Origin: Buchnera aphidicola (Periphyllus testudinaceus)
GTDB lineage: Bacteria > Pseudomonadota > Gammaproteobacteria > Enterobacterales > Enterobacteriaceae
Direction of reading: 5' to 3'
NCBI RefSeq assembly: GCF_964059035.1
Contig: NZ_OZ060380.1
Location: forward strand, 372,001-436,000
Length of the DNA: 64,000 nt
Under the pieces are notes generated by a model. The model had not been told where the DNA came from. It was given only the letters and a program-made list of their open reading frames with translations, and did no database searches. The translations under genes were made by a program, and so were the position numbers. Numbering within the stretch: the stretch's first letter is position 1; every line of letters begins with the position of its first letter. Shown in pieces: positions 1 through 9,732 of this stretch.

Positions 1-1109
1 ATAAAGAAAAATATAATAAATTTTTACAAAAAAATTTCTTAAATGAAGATCAATATTTAAAAATTATAGAAACTAATTTAGTAAAAAATTTTTTTTTAAA
101 TGATATAATAAATTCAGAATTTTTATTAAATGATGAAAAAGTATCAAACTATAAAAATAAATCAAAAATAATATTTTATAAAATTGCATCAATAAATTAT
201 AAAAAATATATATCAAAAAAAAAAATACCCCAAAAAAAAATTTTAAAATTTTATAAAAAATATAAAAAAAATTTTTATGTTCCAAAAAAATTTAAAATAC
301 GATTTATTGATCTATCTTCTTTTATTAATAAATGTAACAAAAATAAAAAACAAAATATAAGAAACTATAATATAGAAAAAAAAATACAATATTTATCTAT
401 TAATCAAAAAAATTATTTAAATTTAATAGAAAAATTAACAAAAATACAAAAAAAAGATACAAAATGGTTTTCAATAAATTCTATTCCAAAAGAAATAAAT
501 TTAGAAAATATAAAAAATTTTTTAAAAATACAAAAATATTATAAAATTAATAAAATAAATAATTTAATAAATTATCATTTTAAAAACTCAAAAAAAAATT
601 TATATATTCAAATAATTGGTTTTAAACAAAAAAAAATACAACCATTTTCTAAAATAAAAAATAAAATTGAATATATCTTAAAAAAAAATAAAGCCAAAAA
701 AAAAGTAGAAAAAATATTAAAAAAAATAGAAAAAGAACTAAAAAATAACTTATTTTATACTTTTAATAATGAAAAATTATCATTTCAAAAACAAACATAT
801 AATACAAAATTTAATAAAAATAATATCTCAATTTTTGTAAAAAAAATCAATGAAAAATTTAATAAAAAAAAACCAATATATGTTAAAATGACTGATTATA
901 AAAATACATGGTTAATAATAAAATTATATAAAAAAATATATACAAATTTAAATAAAGATAAAAAAAATCAATTATATAATAAAGTAAATTTATTAAATCA
1001 AAAATTATTAATTAATTTAATATTAAGACAATTAAACTTAAAAACACAAATTAAATATAATTATAAATATATAATTTTTAAAAAATATATTACAAAAAAA
1101 ATTATTTAA
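1..1109 (+). CDS. ppiD: PpiD, periplasmic folding chaperone (C-terminal part; 5' end outside window)
   Basis: The frame is open from the window edge to the TAA at 1107-1109, giving about 368 residues with no start inside the window before an internal ATG at 888. PpiD is an inner-membrane-anchored periplasmic chaperone acting near SecYEG. The downstream half follows E. coli PpiD block by block: a WFS..SIP.E.N segment at about 465-500, a KIQPFSKIKNKIEY segment near 640, and a C-terminal end that matches the family. Odd: between the VPKKFKIR segment (about 280) and WFS (465) there are only about 60 codons, where E. coli has roughly 150 holding the parvulin domain. The domain therefore looks largely deleted. 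Next downstream is mdlA, as in Buchnera. The identification is firm; the activity is uncertain. Confidence 0.85.
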   Translation, partial: KEKYNKFLQKNFLNEDQYLKIIETNLVKNFFLNDIINSEFLLNDEKVSNYKNKSKIIFYKIASINYKKYISKKKIPQKKILKFYKKYKKNFYVPKKFKIRFIDLSSFINKCNKNKKQNIRNYNIEKKIQYLSINQKNYLNLIEKLTKIQKKDTKWFSINSIPKEINLENIKNFLKIQKYYKINKINNLINYHFKNSKKNLYIQIIGFKQKKIQPFSKIKNKIEYILKKNKAKKKVEKILKKIEKELKNNLFYTFNNEKLSFQKQTYNTKFNKNNISIFVKKINEKFNKKKPIYVKMTDYKNTWLIIKLYKKIYTNLNKDKKNQLYNKVNLLNQKLLINLILRQLNLKTQIKYNYKYIIFKKYITKKII

Positions 1110-1187
1110 CTTTATAAAAAATTTTAAACATTCCATATAAATTCATTAATAATATTACCGATAAATATTAAATATTAGGGCTATCTT

Positions 1188-2903
1188 GTGCGATTATTTA
1201 AACAACTAAATTGGTATTTTTTACAAGAATGGAAAAGATATATTGGATCTGTAATAATATTAATTATAATTGCTTGTCTACAAACTATGCCTCCAAAAAT
1301 AGTAGGAAAACTTGTAGATTTAATTCTTAAAAAAAAAATACATTTTCAAGAATCAATAAAATGGATTTATATTATGATTTTTATTGCTTTAACAATATAT
1401 TTTTTAAGATATATATGGAGAATATTACTTTTTGGAGCTTCTTATAAATTAGCAATAAAATTAAGAACTTTATTTTATGAATCAATCATTAAACAAAATC
1501 AAGATTTTTATATAGAAAATAGAACAGGAGACTTAATTACACGTGTAAGTAATGATATTGAAAGAATAATTTTTGCTGCAGGAGAAGGAGTATTAACTTT
1601 AGTTGACTCTTTAGTAATGGGAATTTCTGTACTTATAGTTATGTGTACTCAAATAAGTTTTAAATTAACATTTTTTTCATTAATTCCTATGCCTATAATG
1701 ACTATATTTATTAAAAAGTATGGTGCAGAATTACATAAAAAATTCTTTAAATATCAAATTTCTTTTTCAAAATTAAATAACAAAACTCAAGAAATTCTAA
1801 CTAGTATTAGAATGATTAGAGCATTTGGATTAGAAAAATTAAAACTAAAAGAATTTTTAAACTTAGTTGAAAAATCTAGTAAACAAAACATTAAAGTAAT
1901 GAAAGTAGATGCAAAATTTGATCCAATAATATATCTTTCAATTGCTTTTTCCAATCTTTTAGCAATTTCCAGTGGAAGTTGGTTAGTATGGAATAATAAA
2001 ATAACATTAGGACAATTAACAAGTTTTATTATGTATCTTGGACTAATGATTTGGCCAATGCTTGCTTTAGCATGGATGTTTAATATTGTAGAAAGAGGTA
2101 GTTCTGCATGGAATCGAATTCAAAAAATAATAAACCATCCAATTAAATTAAAAAATGGAAATTTATCAGTTCCAAAAAATTTTAAAAAAATAAAAATAAA
2201 AATTAAAAGATTTTATTATAAAAAAAATAAAAACCCAATCTTAAAAAATATATTTATTTCTATAAAAAAAGGAAAAATATTAGGAATTTGTGGACCAGTA
2301 GGATCTGGAAAAAGTACTATAATAAAATTATTACAAAGAAACTTTGATATTAATTTAGGAAATATTTTTTATAATAATATCCCACTTAAAAAATTCAAAT
2401 TAAATGAATGGAAAAAAAAAATAGGAATTGTAAATCAAGAAACTTTTTTATTTTCAGATACTGTTATAAATAATATAACATTTGGAAATAATAATATAAG
2501 TTTAAAAAAAATAAAAAAATATTTAAACATAGTAAAAATAAAACATGAAATTGAAAAATTAAAAAATAAATATCACACTATAATAGGTGAAGAAGGAGTT
2601 TTATTATCTGGAGGACAAAAACAAAGAATAGCAATTGCTCGTGCTTTAATTTTAAAACCTGAAATATTAATTCTAGATGATGCTTTATCTGCAATAGATG
2701 GAAAAACAACTAAATCAATTCTAAAAAATATTTTTAAATGGAAAAATAAAAATACTACAATAATAATGAGTTCACATAAACTTTCCATATTAAAAAAATC
2801 AGATGAAATTATAATAATAAAAAATGGGAAAATTATTAATCAAGGAAACCACGTTTCGCTTTTAAGAACAAAAAATTGGTATAGTAATTCATTAAAAAAT
2901 TAA
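1188..2903 (+). CDS. mdlA: MdlA, multidrug-resistance-like ABC exporter half-transporter
   Basis: This 571-residue half-transporter has an N-terminal six-helix membrane domain and a C-terminal ATPase. The Walker A motif GPVGSGKST lies near residue 369, the signature LSGGQKQR near 473, and the Walker B ILILDDALSAID near 495. The residue after Walker B is Asp rather than the catalytic Glu, as in E. coli MdlA; this is typical of the degenerate half of heterodimeric exporters. The start is GTG, with TAGGG about 8 bases upstream, and the N-terminus matches the E. coli MRLF.QL.WYF. It pairs with mdlB 40 bases downstream. The substrate is unknown. It is one of the few transporters in the window. Confidence 0.93.
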   Translation: MRLFKQLNWYFLQEWKRYIGSVIILIIIACLQTMPPKIVGKLVDLILKKKIHFQESIKWIYIMIFIALTIYFLRYIWRILLFGASYKLAIKLRTLFYESIIKQNQDFYIENRTGDLITRVSNDIERIIFAAGEGVLTLVDSLVMGISVLIVMCTQISFKLTFFSLIPMPIMTIFIKKYGAELHKKFFKYQISFSKLNNKTQEILTSIRMIRAFGLEKLKLKEFLNLVEKSSKQNIKVMKVDAKFDPIIYLSIAFSNLLAISSGSWLVWNNKITLGQLTSFIMYLGLMIWPMLALAWMFNIVERGSSAWNRIQKIINHPIKLKNGNLSVPKNFKKIKIKIKRFYYKKNKNPILKNIFISIKKGKILGICGPVGSGKSTIIKLLQRNFDINLGNIFYNNIPLKKFKLNEWKKKIGIVNQETFLFSDTVINNITFGNNNISLKKIKKYLNIVKIKHEIEKLKNKYHTIIGEEGVLLSGGQKQRIAIARALILKPEILILDDALSAIDGKTTKSILKNIFKWKNKNTTIIMSSHKLSILKKSDEIIIIKNGKIINQGNHVSLLRTKNWYSNSLKN

Positions 2904-2943
2904 TCTTATAAGTGGAACATTATTAAATAAAAGGAAATTTAAA

Positions 2944-4692
2944 ATGAATAATTTTATAAAATATTGGCCCACTCTTAAAAGACTTACAAAATACGCGCAA
3001 CCTTTTAAAAAACTACTATATTTTGGAATTTTTTTACTTTTATCTGCTGCTTTATCTGAAGTTTTAGGACCAATATTAATTAGTAATTTTATAAAAAATA
3101 TATTAGAAACACATGAATTTTCAAAAAAAATTGTATTGTCTAATACAATTAGTTTTATTATATTACAAATAACTTCAGTAATTTTATATTATTCTCAAAA
3201 CATTATATTTAGTAAAATATCTATAAAAATAATTCAAAATTTAAGATATGATGTTATGAAATCAACATTAAGATTTCCTATAGAAATTTATGATAGCGAA
3301 CCAATAGGTCATATGATTTCTAAAATAATTAACGATACTGAATCTGTAAGAGAGCTTTACGATACTATTTTAGGATCTATCGTTAATAGTTCAGTATTAG
3401 TATTTATTGTTTTAATTGCAATGTTTATTTTATCATGGAAAATGGCATTAATTTCAATAACTTTAATTCCAATAGTAATACTTATTATATTTACTTATCA
3501 AAACTATAGTATTCCAATATTAAAAAAAATAAGATATTTTTTATCTAAAATATATAATGAATTTAATGAAATTGTAAATGGAATTGAAGTAATACAACAA
3601 TTTCGTCAAGAAAAAAATTTTAAAAAAAAAATTATTAATACTAGTTATCAACATTATAAATATAAAATGAAAGCATTAAAATTAGAAGGATTTTTATTAA
3701 GACCTTTACTAAATTTTTTATCATCTATAATACTTTGCGGAATTATGTTTTTATGTATTATATCTGATATTAATACATTTAAAGTAGGAGTTTTATACGC
3801 TTTTATAAGTTATTTATCTCGATTAAATGAACCATTAATTTCTGTTTCTAGCCAACAACCTCTTTTACAAAAAGCAATAGTTGCAGGAGAAAGAATATTT
3901 AAACTTATGGATACTCCAAAACAAAAATATGGATTAATCAAAAAAACATTTAAAACAGGAAATATATATATAAAAAATATGTATTTTAAATATAAAAGAA
4001 ATTCTTATAACACTCTTTCTAATATTAATTTAAATATAAAAGAAAATAAATTTATTGCTTTTGTAGGAAAAACAGGAAGCGGTAAAAGCACATTTGCAAA
4101 TTTATTAATGGGTTATTATAAACCTAAATCTGGATCAATTTATTTAGATAACAAAAAAATTGAAACTTTGAGTCATAATTCTTTAAGAAACTCAGTTGCA
4201 TTAATACAACAAGAACCTGTTATACTACCTGATACAATTTTAAAAAATATTACTCTTGGAAAAAAAATACCCCAAAAAAAAATTAAAAAAATACTAAAAC
4301 TAGTTTATTTAGATTCTTTAATTTCTTCTTTAAAAGAAGGTATATATACTTTACTAAGCGAAAAAGGAAATAATATTTCAGTAGGACAAAAACAACTAAT
4401 TTCTATTGCAAGAGCTCTAATAAAAAATCCAAAAATATTAATTTTAGATGAAGCTACAGCAAATATAGATTTATATACAGAAAAATTAATTCAAAAATCA
4501 CTATTAAAAATTAAAAATCATACAACTTTAGTAATGATTGCTCATAGATTAGAAACAATAAAAAATGCTGATAAAATAATAGTTTTAGATAAAGGAAAAA
4601 TAATTGAAAAAGGAACACATAAAAATCTAATAAAAATGAAAAAGAAATATTTTCAAATGTATACACATCAAAAAACTAATGTAAATTATTAA
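2944..4692 (+). CDS. mdlB: MdlB, multidrug-resistance-like ABC exporter half-transporter
   Basis: This is the partner of MdlA, 582 residues with a membrane domain followed by an ATPase. Walker A is GKTGSGKST near residue 374. The signature is ISVGQKQ near 478, a variant of LSGGQ. Walker B is ILILDEATANID with the catalytic Glu present. MdlA and MdlB together would therefore form a heterodimeric exporter with one canonical and one degenerate ATP site. The ATG is preceded by AAAGGAAATTTAAA, a good ribosome binding site. It was probably co-transcribed with mdlA. The substrate is not evident. Confidence 0.93.
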   Translation: MNNFIKYWPTLKRLTKYAQPFKKLLYFGIFLLLSAALSEVLGPILISNFIKNILETHEFSKKIVLSNTISFIILQITSVILYYSQNIIFSKISIKIIQNLRYDVMKSTLRFPIEIYDSEPIGHMISKIINDTESVRELYDTILGSIVNSSVLVFIVLIAMFILSWKMALISITLIPIVILIIFTYQNYSIPILKKIRYFLSKIYNEFNEIVNGIEVIQQFRQEKNFKKKIINTSYQHYKYKMKALKLEGFLLRPLLNFLSSIILCGIMFLCIISDINTFKVGVLYAFISYLSRLNEPLISVSSQQPLLQKAIVAGERIFKLMDTPKQKYGLIKKTFKTGNIYIKNMYFKYKRNSYNTLSNINLNIKENKFIAFVGKTGSGKSTFANLLMGYYKPKSGSIYLDNKKIETLSHNSLRNSVALIQQEPVILPDTILKNITLGKKIPQKKIKKILKLVYLDSLISSLKEGIYTLLSEKGNNISVGQKQLISIARALIKNPKILILDEATANIDLYTEKLIQKSLLKIKNHTTLVMIAHRLETIKNADKIIVLDKGKIIEKGTHKNLIKMKKKYFQMYTHQKTNVNY

Positions 4693-4712
4693 ATAAATAA
4701 AATAATTTTTTT

Positions 4713-4827
4713 AAGTGCTTTATTAATAAAAATTGCATATGCATGCATAATTTGAGTTAGCTGCTTCTTTTCAGATCTGACTAGATATTCAAAATATAAC
4801 ATCATATATAATACTAATAAAACACTT
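4713..4827 (-). ncRNA. ffs: 4.5S RNA (signal recognition particle RNA)
   Basis: On the minus strand this 115-base stretch carries the SRP domain IV core: GTCAG, then a GAAA-capped stem, then AGAAGCAGC (plus-strand 4760-4781). It lines up with the E. coli core GTCAGGTCCGGAAGGAAGCAG. The two ends, 4713-4728 and 4812-4827, pair over 16 positions with only GU wobbles, closing the rod expected of 4.5S RNA. The length matches the mature E. coli RNA (114). E. coli also has ffs between mdlB and dnaX. The tetraloop is GAAA rather than GGAA, and the helix ends are almost entirely A-U and G-U. It binds Ffh for co-translational membrane targeting. Confidence 0.88.
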
Positions 4828-4987
4828 AAGAAATAATATTTTATAAAATATAAATATAACATTATTTTCTATAAAAAAACAATCTTTTTTTCATTTTTTA
4901 TAAACTATTTTTTAAATTAATGTCTCTAATGAAAATTTTCTATAATTATGATAGCATATGAAAATATAAAAAAAAAAAATAAAAAAA

Positions 4988-6079
4988 ATGAAATATCAAG
5001 TTTTTGCAAGAAAATGGAGACCAAAAAATTTTAACGAAGTGATCGGTCAAAAATATATTATAAAAGCTATTTCAAATAGTTTAAAACTAAATAGAATTCA
5101 TCAAGCATGGATATTATATGGAACTAGAGGCATAGGAAAAACAACTATAGCTAGAATTTTATCAAAATGTTTAAATTGTAAAAAAAAAATTACAGATATT
5201 CCATGCCAAAAATGTAATTCATGTTTAGAAATTGAAAAAAATTGTAGTCCAGATCTAATTGAAATTGACGCAGCATCTAAAACTAAAATAGAAGATATTA
5301 AAGAATTATTAGAAAATTCAAAATATCCTCCTATTAAAGAAAGATTTAAAATTTACTTAATTGATGAAATACATATGTTATCACGATATAGTTTTAATGC
5401 TCTTCTTAAAACTTTAGAAGAACCACCTAAACATGTAAAATTTATTCTAGCAACAACAAATATTGAAAAATTACCCAAAACAATTATATCTAGATGTCTT
5501 AGATTAAATTTAACCACAATTTCAGAAAAAAAAATTGAAAATAATATAAAAAAAATATTAAAAAAAGAAAAAATTAATTTTGAAAAAAATACTTTAAATT
5601 TAATTTCATTATCAGCTGATGGAAGCATGAGAGATGCGTTAAGTATCACAGAACAAGCAATTTCTCTTGGAAATGGAAAAATAAAAAATTCTTATGTAAA
5701 AAAAATGTTAGGAATTTTTAAATATAAAAATTTTATAAATTTATTACAATCAATATTTGATCAAAATATTAAAAAAATTTTATTTTTTTCTGAAAAAATT
5801 TTATCTTTAGATGTAGAACCTGATAGAATTTTAGTAGAATTATTAAGATTATTGCATTATTTGCATATTTTAAAAATTTATTCCATACAATGGAAATCAA
5901 AAATATATAATAATCAACAAAAGAAAATATTAAAAAAAATATCAAAAAAAAATAGCTATTCTGATATTAAAAATTATTATTCTATTTTATTAAATGGAAG
6001 AAAAAATATTAATTTATCTCCATCAAAAAAAATAGGAATGGAATTAGCTCTTTTAAATACATTAAATATTAAAAAATAA
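4988..6079 (+). CDS. dnaX: DNA polymerase III clamp-loader subunit (gamma-type DnaX)
   Basis: This is an AAA+ clamp-loader ATPase of 363 residues. Walker A GTRGIGKT is at 45-52, the zinc cysteines are C64, C73, C76 and C79 (same numbering as E. coli), Walker B is LIDEIHML, and sensor 1 is an SRC motif (ISRCL). The protein stops just after the clamp-loader collar (domain III). The tau-specific domains IV-V that bind DnaB and the polymerase alpha subunit are absent, as is the E. coli frameshift site. So only a gamma-like form can be made. ybaB follows; apt and recR, which flank these genes in E. coli, are missing. Confidence 0.95.
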   Translation: MKYQVFARKWRPKNFNEVIGQKYIIKAISNSLKLNRIHQAWILYGTRGIGKTTIARILSKCLNCKKKITDIPCQKCNSCLEIEKNCSPDLIEIDAASKTKIEDIKELLENSKYPPIKERFKIYLIDEIHMLSRYSFNALLKTLEEPPKHVKFILATTNIEKLPKTIISRCLRLNLTTISEKKIENNIKKILKKEKINFEKNTLNLISLSADGSMRDALSITEQAISLGNGKIKNSYVKKMLGIFKYKNFINLLQSIFDQNIKKILFFSEKILSLDVEPDRILVELLRLLHYLHILKIYSIQWKSKIYNNQQKKILKKISKKNSYSDIKNYYSILLNGRKNINLSPSKKIGMELALLNTLNIKK

Positions 6080-6154
6080 AAAAATATTTTTTAAAATCAT
6101 TCTTTTATCTTTATAAATTTAAATTCATAAAAAAAAATAACAAGAGAAAATATA

Positions 6155-6487
6155 ATGTTTAATAAAGGAAATTTTGGAAATTTAATGAAACAAGCGCAAA
6201 AAATGCAAAAAAAAATGAAAAAAATACAAAAAGAAATAAAATCTATAAAAGTTATAGGAGAATCTGGAGCTGGATTAGTTAAACTTACTTTAGATGGATC
6301 ATATAATTGTAAAAAAGTAGACATAGATTATAATTTATTTAAAGATGATGATAAAGAAATTATTGAAGATTTAATTGTAGCAGCTTTTAATGATTCTATA
6401 AGAAAAATTAAAGAAAAAAAAAAAGACAGAATATCAAAAATTTCAAATGGAATTCCTATTCCCAGCGATTTAAATTTTCCTATATAA
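6155..6487 (+). CDS. ybaB: YbaB/EbfC family nucleoid-associated protein
   Basis: This 110-residue protein belongs to the YbaB/EbfC family of small dimeric DNA-binding proteins. It shows the family's GNFGNLMKQAQKMQKKM N-terminal helix, the central GESGAGLVKLTLDGSY block, and a short C-terminal tail. The length equals E. coli YbaB (109). It follows dnaX as in E. coli, where recR comes next. Here recR and htpG are gone, and adk follows after 91 bases. A role in nucleoid organisation is known for relatives; its role here is inferred. Confidence 0.93.
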   Translation: MFNKGNFGNLMKQAQKMQKKMKKIQKEIKSIKVIGESGAGLVKLTLDGSYNCKKVDIDYNLFKDDDKEIIEDLIVAAFNDSIRKIKEKKKDRISKISNGIPIPSDLNFPI

Positions 6488-6578
6488 AAAATTTTAATTG
6501 TTTTTTAAAAAATATTTTAAACTATAAATTTTTTTAAAAAATTTAAAAATATTATAAATTTTTTTAACAGGAAAAAAA

Positions 6579-7229
6579 ATGAAAATTATTTTAATTGGTT
6601 ATCCATGTTCAGGAAAAGGAACTCAAGCTCAATTTATCTCTAAAAAATACCAAATACCTAAAATTTCTACAGGAGATTTATTAAGAAAAAAAATTTTTAA
6701 TAAAAAAATAAACTCTAATAAAAAAATTAATGATAAAATAAAATCTGGAAAATTAGTTTCAGATAAAATAATAATATCTTTAATTAAAAAAAGATTAAAA
6801 AAAAATGATTGTTTAAAAGGATATGTTCTTGATGGTTTTCCTAGAACACTAAATCAATTTAAGATTATGCATTTAGAAAAAATAAATATTGATTTTTTAA
6901 TAGAAATATTAGTATCTAAAAAAAATATATTTAAAAGAGCATTAGGAAGACAAATACATATTCCTTCTGGAAGAATTTATCATAATATTTATAATCCTCC
7001 ATTAATAAAAAATAAAGATGATATTACAGGAGAAAAATTAATTATTAGAGAAGACGATACAAAAAAAATAATTGAAAAAAGATTAAAAGAATATGAAATA
7101 TTTAAAAAAAAAATATTTAAATATTGTACTAAAAAAAAAATATTAAAAAATTTAAAATATTTTACAATAAATGGAAATAAAAACTTAAAAAAAATTAAAC
7201 ATTCAATACAAAAAATTTTAATTAAATAA
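6579..7229 (+). CDS. adk: Adenylate kinase
   Basis: This 216-residue kinase interconverts ATP + AMP and 2 ADP. The P-loop GYPCSGKGTQ is at residues 7-16, next come the AMP-binding ISTGDLLR and the GFPRT segment near 85, and then the LID domain starting GRQIHIPSGRIYH. No zinc cysteines are seen in the LID, as in other enterobacteria. The C-terminal third is very lysine-rich. A clear AACAGGAAAAAAA ribosome binding site precedes the ATG. Confidence 0.96.
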   Translation: MKIILIGYPCSGKGTQAQFISKKYQIPKISTGDLLRKKIFNKKINSNKKINDKIKSGKLVSDKIIISLIKKRLKKNDCLKGYVLDGFPRTLNQFKIMHLEKINIDFLIEILVSKKNIFKRALGRQIHIPSGRIYHNIYNPPLIKNKDDITGEKLIIREDDTKKIIEKRLKEYEIFKKKIFKYCTKKKILKNLKYFTINGNKNLKKIKHSIQKILIK

Positions 7230-7255
7230 AATTTTAAAATTCACATTATTATATT

Positions 7256-7329
<74 letters not shown>

Positions 7330-7452
7330 TAAAAAATTAAAAATTTTTTTAAGATAAATTTTATTATAAATTATTTTTTTTAAAAATACCAGTTCTAAGT
7401 TTTTAATATAAAAAATAAAAAAAATTTAATTATTTAAATAAATGAGAAAAAA

Positions 7453-8316
7453 ATGGTAGCAAAAATAATTAATGGATTAAAAATTTCCAAAAAAATTCAA
7501 AAAAAAATTAAAAATGAAATAAATATAAGAAAAAAAAATGGATTATTAATTCCAGGATTAGCTGTTATATTAATAGGAAAAAATAATTCATCTAAAATTT
7601 ATGTAAAAAATAAAAAAATTGCATGCAAAAAAGTAGGATTTTTATCTAAAATATTTAAATTATCTGAAAATATTTCTGAAAATAAAGTAATAAATATTTT
7701 AAAAAAATTAAATAAAAATAAACTTATTCATGGAATACTTGTTCAACTACCTTTACCAAAAAAATTTAACACCTTAAAAATTCTAAAAAACATTTCTTAT
7801 AAAAAAGATGTAGACGGATTTCATCCAATAAATATTGGTTTATTATGTCAAAAAAATCCTAATTTACGATCATGCACACCATTAGGAATAATACAACTTT
7901 TAAAAAAAATTAAAATAAAAATAAAAGGAATTAATGCATTAATTATAGGAGCATCAAACATCGTTGGAAGACCCATGATGTTAGAATTATTGTTAGCTGG
8001 TTGCACAACAACAATTGCTCATAGATTTACAAAAAATTTAAAAAAACATATAAAAAATGCAGACTTAATAATTATTGCTATCGGAAAACCAAATTTTTTA
8101 CATGGAAAATGGATTAAAAAAGGAGCAATTATAATTGATGTTGGGATAAATAGATTAAAAAACGGAAAAATTGTTGGTGATGTAGATTTCTATTCAAACT
8201 ATATAAAAGCATCATACATAACTCCTGTTCCAGGAGGTGTAGGTCCTATGACTGTAACAAGTTTATTACAAAATACACTTTATGCATGTAAAAAATATAA
8301 TGATTTAAAAAAATAA
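7453..8316 (+). CDS. folD: Bifunctional methylenetetrahydrofolate dehydrogenase/cyclohydrolase
   Basis: This 287-residue FolD (288 in E. coli) makes 10-formyl-THF from methylene-THF. It has the [13 protein letters not shown] segment with the catalytic Tyr and Lys, the VQLPLPK and KDVDGFHP substrate motifs, a Rossmann [11 protein letters not shown], and the C-terminal [12 protein letters not shown]. It supplies the formyl donor used by Fmt (16141-17094). It converges on cysS with only 11 bases between the two stop codons. Confidence 0.96.
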   Translation: MVAKIINGLKISKKIQKKIKNEINIRKKNGLLIPGLAVILIGKNNSSKIYVKNKKIACKKVGFLSKIFKLSENISENKVINILKKLNKNKLIHGILVQLPLPKKFNTLKILKNISYKKDVDGFHPINIGLLCQKNPNLRSCTPLGIIQLLKKIKIKIKGINALIIGASNIVGRPMMLELLLAGCTTTIAHRFTKNLKKHIKNADLIIIAIGKPNFLHGKWIKKGAIIIDVGINRLKNGKIVGDVDFYSNYIKASYITPVPGGVGPMTVTSLLQNTLYACKKYNDLKK

Positions 8317-8327
8317 TAAAAATATTT

Positions 8328-9656
8328 TTAAATTTTTTTATCTTGAATAAACACACCTAATTTAATTAATTTTTTTCTTAAAATATCAGATTCAGTCCAC
8401 AATTTTAATTTACGAGCTTTTTTTCTTTTTTTAATTAAATTTTTAATTTTTTTTTTTGATTTAGTTAAAATATTTTTATTTGAATATTTTGAAAAAAAAC
8501 CTAAAATTTGACCTAAAAAAAATAATTCTTTTGATAAAAATTCAGATTCTTTAATTTTTTTTTCTCTATAAAAAAAAATTATTTTTTTTGATAATTTTTG
8601 TAAAATTAAAAGAGCTAATGGAGTATTAAAGCTATCATTCATATATTTTTTAAAAAAATTATAATAATAAGAATTTTTTAAACAAAAACTTTCTTTATGA
8701 TTTTTAAAAATGTTCAGACAAAAATAAAATTTTTTTACAATTTTTTCTGATTTTTTTATATTTTTTAAATTATAATATATTGGATGTCTATAATTTGTAG
8801 AAAGAAAATAATATCGTATAGTATCTGAATTAAAAATTTTTTTTAAATCTTTAATTAAAAAAGTATTTCCAATAGATTTCGACATTTTTTTATTTTTAAA
8901 AATTATCATTCCTGTATGCATCCAATAATTTACAAAATTGGAGTTATTTAAACATTCTGACTGAGCTCTTTCATTTTCATGATGAGGAAAAATTAAATCA
9001 TTTCCTCCTCCATGAATATCTAAATTTTTTTTAAAGTATTTATTATTTATAGCAGAACATTCTATATGCCATCCAGGTCTACCATTCCCCCATGGAGAAT
9101 TCCAAAAATATTCTCCTAATTTACTTTTTTTCCATAAAACAAAATCATTTTCTTGAATAAAAATATTAAAATTTTTATTTTTTTTTCTACATAATTCTCC
9201 ATAATTTTTATAACTTTTAATAGAAAAAAAAACATCTCCATTTGAATGAACATAAGCAAATTTATTTTTAATAAAAAAATAAATTATATCTATAATTTCT
9301 TGAATATGATTTGTTGCAAGAGGCTCAAAAGTAGGTTTTAAAAGTCCTAAAAAAGTAAAATCTAAATTCATTTTATGAATTATTTTTTGAGTTAAATGTT
9401 TTATACTAATTTTTTTTAATTGAGATTTTTTAATAATTTTATCATCTATATCTGTAATATTTCTAACATATTTTACAGAATATCCTAAATGTTTTAAATA
9501 ACGATAAACTACATCAAAAAATATAAAAGTTCTTGCATGACCAATATGACAAAAATCATATACTGTAATTCCACATACATACATAAAAACTTTATTTTTT
9601 TTAATAGATTTGAATATTTTTTTTTTTCGAGTTAAAGTATTAAATATTTTTAACAT
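8328..9656 (-). CDS. cysS: Cysteinyl-tRNA synthetase
   Basis: This class I synthetase has 442 residues (461 in E. coli). HIGH (CHIGHAR) is at 37-40 and KMSKS at 257-261. The zinc ligands C28, C200, H225 and E229 are all in place, in the CGITVYD, HIECSA and FPHHENE segments. The C-terminal anticodon-binding part is short and lysine-rich. In Buchnera the gene also sits next to folD. Confidence 0.96.
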   Translation of the reverse strand: MLKIFNTLTRKKKIFKSIKKNKVFMYVCGITVYDFCHIGHARTFIFFDVVYRYLKHLGYSVKYVRNITDIDDKIIKKSQLKKISIKHLTQKIIHKMNLDFTFLGLLKPTFEPLATNHIQEIIDIIYFFIKNKFAYVHSNGDVFFSIKSYKNYGELCRKKNKNFNIFIQENDFVLWKKSKLGEYFWNSPWGNGRPGWHIECSAINNKYFKKNLDIHGGGNDLIFPHHENERAQSECLNNSNFVNYWMHTGMIIFKNKKMSKSIGNTFLIKDLKKIFNSDTIRYYFLSTNYRHPIYYNLKNIKKSEKIVKKFYFCLNIFKNHKESFCLKNSYYYNFFKKYMNDSFNTPLALLILQKLSKKIIFFYREKKIKESEFLSKELFFLGQILGFFSKYSNKNILTKSKKKIKNLIKKRKKARKLKLWTESDILRKKLIKLGVFIQDKKI

Positions 9657-9732
9657 TAATATTTCTCTATAAAATAAATTTATTAATTTATATAAAACTA
9701 ATATTAAATATATAAAAAAGAAAATTAAAAAT

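Noticed and set aside
888..1109. A separate 73-residue gene starting at ATG 888
   Set aside because: The same frame is open all the way to the window edge and aligns continuously with PpiD, so this is its C-terminus.
1188..4692. A possible novel transport system
   Set aside because: Both proteins align throughout with MdlA and MdlB, including their degenerate and canonical ATP sites.
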